A program made the translations under genes and the position numbers. Source: Parachlorella kessleri (taxonomy: Eukaryota; Chlorophyta; Trebouxiophyceae; Chlorellales; Chlorellaceae). From it: a stretch of DNA of 34,530 nt. A model generated the notes under the pieces. It ran no database searches. It was given only the letters and a program-made list of their open reading frames with translations, and was not told where the DNA came from. Shown here in pieces: positions 30,034 through 34,530 of this stretch; position 1 is the first letter of the stretch, and each line of letters begins with the position of its first letter. The DNA is taken from positions 1 to 34,530 of the forward strand of contig BBXU01000204.1 in the NCBI GenBank assembly GCA_001598975.1, written 5' to 3'.

Positions 30034-33000
30034 TCATGCCTTGGAGTTGTCACTCTCCTTTGAGCCGGGCCCCACTAGTGGCAGCCCCTCCTCTCCGCCC
30101 GGCAGTGGAGGGGCTTTGCCTTCCCCCGCCCCTGGCTGGATCAGTGGGACATCCCCCTTGGGCGTCCGCGGGCCCTCCTTCTTGCTAAACGTCTTGTAGT
30201 AAAGGGCTCCAAAGACGGCTGCTGTGCCGACCCACTGGCCTGCAGCAGCGTCAGGAGCATGAGCAAGACATATTGTAACTGCGCGCTGCTGCGGGCAGGA
30301 ACGAATATCAGTCACTACAGCAGGGCACGAAGGGATGCACATGCGTGCTTGCAGCACAACGAGGGCGGCACTGCCATGAGCTCTGCAGGGTGAGTTGAGC
30401 GCACAATTTAAGCTGCTAACACACCGCTGATGATAGCAATGCGGTGGTGGATGCCTTTGCAAGCTTGCATCCTGGAAGCCGCATAGTGTACATACATATC
30501 TTGTTAAAGGTGGCAGGTATTGCAAGCAGCTGGGAATCAAAGACGGTATGGAAATGACAGTTATGTGTAAAGAGCTCCTATATGGAAAGCCGCTTCCCAC
30601 CTGGTGCCAGCGGGTGAGCAAAAAGAATGCAGGAGAGCAGGATAGAGATGAATTGGCGCGTGGTCATGACTGTAGCAAAGACCAGGGCGCCATATGTGCG
30701 GATGGTGTGGGAAATGAACAGCTGGCCAACTGTGGCAGCTGCAGAGAGTGCCAGGATGGACGATAATGCCTGCAACAGAGGGGTCAGGCGGCACTCATCA
30801 GGGCCAAGCACCAGGCACGGTATAGAGGAAGGACAAGCTGACTTGCCCGTTGGGTGGGCATGATGAATCCTTGTGCCTCGCTGACACATCGGGGATCCCG
30901 GGATGATGGGGGGGTGTACGGAGGGGATCCCATGGGCGGGGCGGCGGGCGGGAGAGGCGGGGGGGTGCTGAGGATGGAGGGAATGTCTTCTCACATGCAA
31001 TGATGATTAAATATATGATGAAAGCATGCACCAGCACCGGGCACGGCTCACCCAAGGGGTACAGTAATATGTGCCAGAGCCCATCTCACCAACTGTTTGG
31101 CGAATTTCAAGCAGCCCTCCCGTGCACCCTGTGCAAAAGCCGCTAGTCGCTGCAACCTTGCCACCCTGGCAGCCTGCCTGCGTGACTGGCTGAGCTGCTA
31201 CAGCCAGCCTGGGGCTCACCTGAGGGTGCCGAGACACAAACGAGAGGGCGGGCATCAGCTGCCCGGCGGTGATGAGGCCCAGCAGGGAGAAGGCAGCAGA
31301 GAAGGACTGTACATATAAGATCTGATTCCAGATGCTCATCTGGTAGCCCTGCATTTACCCCGGGCACGCAACACAGCGATGCGGTTGCGCCCGGCGGAAG
31401 GTCCCACAAGCACTTGCCAGCGGGTGCTGCCAGGAGCCCCAACAGCGGGTAAGGTCATCTTTGATTCGGGGGGCTAGACCTCCCCCCCTCGCCAGCCACG
31501 ATTCAGGCATCACCCAACAAGCAAACACAATGCGAGTCCCCCGGCAGCAAGTACCAGCCCCATGGGGTAGCAGCGGGGGGCGGCAGTTGAATGAGTGGGC
31601 CTGACCTTGAACAGCTTGTCCTGGAAGGTGGAGGTGAAGCCGTCAAAGCCCAGGTAGCCCAGCATGAGCATCACGCCAAAGGTGGATGAGTCAGCAGCCG
31701 CCCTCTTTGCCTGCGTGCGTGCAAGAGTGGGTCAAGGCACGGTCAACTGCTTGTTGATGGTGACAGGCAATGCGAACACAGATCAGGGTAGAGGTGTACT
31801 GTACGGACAGGGCTGCTATGCTCTGAGGCGTGCCTGAAACACATCTATTGATATGGGCGGCCATGCGCCTTTCCACTCTGTGAACTTCCTGCCGTCAGCC
31901 AGACAGTGTGTCTGTAGCAGTCACCAAGCGTTACATGGTGTCACTGGATGTCAGTATATAGCCTTTTGTCTTGTGGATGGCTGGGAGGTGACCCACCTTG
32001 ACCGAGCCGGTCATGAGAAAGAGCGTGCAGCCCAGCGTGATGACTGCAGCGTTTATGTAATCCCGCGCCCCGTACCGCTTGCGCATGATCAGCGTGCCCC
32101 ACAGCATCACAGGGATCATCTTGGCGCACTTGCCCAAGGTTTGGAGCGGGAAGGAGACATGCTTGAGCGCCTCATACTGCACAGTGGGGTAGCAAAGGCG
32201 TGCTCAGCACAACGAACAGCCTGCCCAGCACCAACTCATTTCATAAAATCACAACACCAGTGGTTGCTTGCTGCCAGTAGTAGCTCCCAGGTATCACTCC
32301 TCCTGGTTGAAAGGTTCATGTGGCAATACTCCGGCCTGGGTTTGTTAACAGCTGGACCCACCTGACAAAAGGTGGCCACCACGTTGCTTATAGACACTGC
32401 TGCATAGTTGTGGGGCGGCGCCACCGGCCGCAGGTCTTGCTTATACACCTATGAGCAGACGGGTTAAGTGACAATCAGCAACAGCCAGCTAAGGCAGTGC
32501 AGCAGACAGCCATACGCTTGCAACGATGCTGTACTTGATGGGGCAGGCTTGTTGGTCCAGCCAGCGATCAGGTTGCAGGACAGGAGGCCAACAACACGCA
32601 AGGAGAGTTGCACATGGTTGCAGCTCCTCACCAACAGGAGTGTGAATGCCACACAACAGGTGACTAGGCGGTTACAGAGAACCAAGAATAGCGAGTATGA
32701 GAACGTCTCTCCTTCAAAGGGTTCCTGCATGATTCGTTCCTGCAGCAGGTGACAACCACCCAGACAGAGATTAGCCAGCGGCTGTGCTTCTCAGGCGGCC
32801 TGCGAAGCCGGCGTCAGAAGGCCCAACCCTTGGAGAGCTACATCATGTCCTCCAGAGCATACGTGCCGGCCCGCAAGGCAGCCAGGCTTGGGACCCAGGC
32901 TTGCAGTTCTCTGATCGCGCTGCTTCTCACCTGGAGCACTCCATATAGCACCAGGCACCCAATAACGCCGCCGACACACCAGGCCACGTGAACTTTATCA

Positions 33001-33144
33001 TTCTTCCTGATCCTGGCCATAAAACTGCAGCAGCCAAGCCCCCAAAGGTATGGATCAGTACCGGTGGAGCCAGACAGTAAGGCGCAACCTCCCATGGTTG
33101 CAAGGCAGTCATACTTACGTATCGAAGAGGTCTAACAGCCCCAT
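30034..33144 (-). CDS. SLC35B1: SLC35B1/UTR-type nucleotide-sugar (or ATP/ADP) transporter of the ER, nine exons, about 367 aa
   Basis: Exons, read leftwards: 33144-33119, 33024-32931, 32739-32632, 32448-32362, 32176-31997, 31710-31606, 31348-31220, 30769-30601, 30239-30034. The protein aligns along its length with plant UTR1/UTR3 and animal SLC35B1. Landmarks are LYGVLQERIMQEPF, SLFLVLCNRLVTCCVAF, YEALKHVSFPLQTLGKCAKM, IPVMLWGTLIM, MLGYLGFDGFTSTFQDKLFK, FISHTIRTYGALVFATVMTT and FISILLSCILFAHPLAPGQW. It is a polytopic drug/metabolite-superfamily carrier of about ten helices. Relatives move UDP-glucose/UDP-galactose into the ER or exchange ATP for ADP there. The C-terminus is a 45-residue Pro/Gly/charged tail without a terminal dilysine signal. 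Exon 1 encodes only MGLLDLFD plus two bases. An alternative start at 33020 would skip it. Confidence 0.92.
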
Positions 33145-33441
33145 CTCTTGCTGCAAAGGCCCCCGCTGTCACCCTAACTAGCCCTCAATTAGTCTGGCTA
33201 GCAAGTAACACACTTGCGCCAGAATACGATTCCCGACTGACAAGCGCTCAATTGCGCAAGTAGCGGCTTCAGCAATGCGTATACACGCGTGTGGGAGTTT
33301 CAAAATCGCCATAGGGTTTCCCGCCTTTAACCCTCAACTCATGCCTTGGGCGACCATCCACTGATGCATGCATTCCACAATAACCAGTTCTGTTACTCTT
33401 TTTTGCTGTATCCTAGGCCTCCATGACGTGAAGCTCCAACC
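33145..33441. promoter_or_regulatory. Divergent promoter region of the SLC35B1-type and RPS19BP1-like genes
   Basis: A 297-bp gap between outward-facing start codons. It contains a three-codon upstream frame (ATG ACG TGA at 33423-33431) before the plus-strand gene. No other gene is seen. Confidence 0.4.
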
Positions 33442-33859
33442 ATGTCCAGCAAGTTGGTAAAGCAGCAGCTGTCTTCCTTGTTGAGTGGCGGCACCGCCAA
33501 GCCGTCTGTGAAGAAAAACAAGAACAGAAAGCAGAGAAAGCAGCGCCAGGCGGAGGCCACGGCGGAGAAGCCGGTTCTAGAGTCGAATCTCAAGTACTTC
33601 AAGCGCACCAAGGGCCCAAGCAGCCAGACAAAGGAGCTCTTGGAGAAGGTTAGACTCACCTGGTTTGTCACCAAGTCACCTTCTCACCCAAGACTGCTAG
33701 AGAAGGCAGCAGTAGCCTACATGCTAGGCACTTTGAGGACAACCCTGGACTTGCGCATGTCCCCTGCAGGTGCTTGCTCAGCGGGGGTTCAAGCAGGCAA
33801 AGCAACAGGAGGAGGACGACCTTGCTAACCTGGACCTGGGCGATGACCTGGCCTTCTAG
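33442..33859 (+). CDS. Small basic protein resembling RPS19BP1/AROS, two exons, 98 aa
   Basis: Exons: 33442-33648 and 33770-33859 (stop TAG). The N-terminal half has a lysine/arginine-rich stretch (SVKKNKNRKQRKQRQAEA) that could be a nuclear or nucleolar signal. It is followed by NLKYFKRTKG and LLEKVLAQRGFKQAKQ. Animal RPS19BP1 (a nucleolar factor of small-subunit ribosome assembly, also called AROS) has a similar NLKFL-RT motif, then an alpha-helix with ILRQNRGRK, after a basic region. The tail here is acidic (EEDDLANLDLGDD). The resemblance rests on short motifs, so the homology is tentative; that it is a real gene is likely, since splice sites and phases fit (LLEK|VLAQ). Confidence 0.55.
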
Positions 33860-34082
33860 CCTGCCTGCGGGCACTGCTACACTGCGGCCGGTGCGACGCT
33901 GGCTGCCGCGTCATGCCGCAACCACCACTGCGGAAGCTAGGCCAGCAGTGACAGCAGCAGCAGCAATGCGCCCGTGTCACGCACCTCAGCTTGAGCAGTC
34001 AAGCGCTAGCCAGCGGCGCTCAAGCTCCCGCCGAAGCGAAGCGTGGCGCGACTGGAGGCTTGGGCGGCTCGCTAATCGCAGC

Positions 34083-34314
34083 ATGAGCCGCATCGCAGCC
34101 AGCCAAGGTGCGGCTGCTGGTGGCTACGGTGGCTCGAACCCCGCCGCGCAGCCAGCCGGTCCAGGGGGGCAACAGCAGCAGCAGCCGCAGCACCCGACGT
34201 TTGCAGAGGTGATGAACAACATCTTCACCGCGCTGGTGGCGGCGTCGCAGGAGCAGGCTGGGGGTCACCCAGGGGCACACTTGTGCGTCCAGGGCCTCAC
34301 CTTTCAACCACCTG
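34083..34314 (+). CDS. Start of an unidentified Ala/Gly/Gln-rich protein, gene continues past the right edge
   Basis: The ATG at 34083 opens a frame with a low-complexity beginning (GAAAGGYGGSNPAAQPAG, then a run of Gln) followed by an ordered-looking segment, HPTFAEVMNNIFTALVAASQ. The exon probably ends at about 34314 at a CCTG|GTGTGT donor, and a G/T-rich intron follows. An in-frame ATG at 33966 would add an Arg/Ser-rich stretch. Lying only 224 nt after the preceding stop, the gene is packed tail to head with its neighbour. I do not recognise the family. Poly-Gln N-termini occur in transcription and mediator-type proteins, but that is no evidence here. Confidence 0.45.
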
Positions 34315-34386
34315 GTGTGTGTGGGGGTGGGTGTGTGCGGGTGGGTGGGGGTGGGTAAGGGTGTTGGTGGGTGTGGGTGTGTCAGG
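34315..34386 (+). repeat. G/T-rich tract with several G-runs
   Basis: At least eight runs of three or more G, separated by short T-containing spacers, occur on the plus strand, so a G-quadruplex could form on the non-template strand. It probably lies at the start of an intron of the last gene. Confidence 0.7.
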
Positions 34387-34488
34387 ATCAGCACAGCGGG
34401 CTAGTAGCCAAGCTGAGGGTGGGGGGATGCCCGGGTGGACGGGTAGTTTGGGAGTAGTGTCTTGCAAGAGAGGGCCGGTGGCGGGCTT

Positions 34489-34490
<2 letters not shown>

Positions 34491-34525
<35 letters not shown>
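34491..34525. repeat. (AT)17 dinucleotide repeat
   Basis: About seventeen AT units run to within five bases of the window end. No coding meaning is apparent. Confidence 0.9.
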
Positions 34526-34527
<2 letters not shown>

Positions 34528-34530
34528 GGG

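Overview
The window reads as nuclear DNA of a green alga, most likely a chlorophyte of trebouxiophyte type. The genes are broken by many short GT-AG introns (about 62 inferred, mostly 55-500 nt). Products include a chloroplast Rieske oxygenase of chlorophyll breakdown, a complex I B12 subunit and a plant-type RACK1. Several 3' regions carry TGTAA, the usual green-algal polyadenylation motif. Exon limits below come from reading splice sites against known protein families, with codon phase checked at every junction. No database search was possible, so the organism assignment is inference.

Layout, left to right. A partial Mpv17/PMP22 gene (minus) faces a 12-exon ZMYND10 gene (plus) across a roughly 450-bp shared promoter holding a perfect 16-bp palindrome. 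About 1 kb without a convincing gene follows. An F-box/LRR gene (minus) and the 20S proteasome beta-6 subunit gene (plus) are divergent. NDUFB3 (minus) converges on the proteasome gene and is divergent from an 11-exon pheophorbide a oxygenase-like gene (plus). Further right on the minus strand lie a single-domain Mop (molbindin) gene and a nine-exon gene of unknown family. Then come RACK1 (plus), a mitochondrial carrier (plus), an SLC35B1-type ER nucleotide(-sugar) transporter (minus), a small basic protein resembling RPS19BP1/AROS (plus), and the start of an unidentified Gln/Ala-rich gene running off the right edge.

The genes do not form a pathway. They are mostly housekeeping: proteasome, ribosome, respiratory chain, carriers. 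Three points stand out biologically: ZMYND10, a cytoplasmic factor for assembling axonemal dynein arms, which implies cilia-related function or a motile stage; the PAO-like oxygenase; and the Mop protein, a family otherwise typical of bacteria.

The most unusual signals concern splicing. Three introns have GC-AG ends. A fourth, in ZMYND10, appears to have GA-AG ends and keeps the reading frame open if retained. The Mop GC donor lies in the loop of a perfect 11-bp stem. The PAO gene carries a decayed tandem copy of one exon. A 24-bp hairpin sits in a proteasome-gene intron. No rRNA, tRNA, CRISPR array or recognisable transposon was seen.
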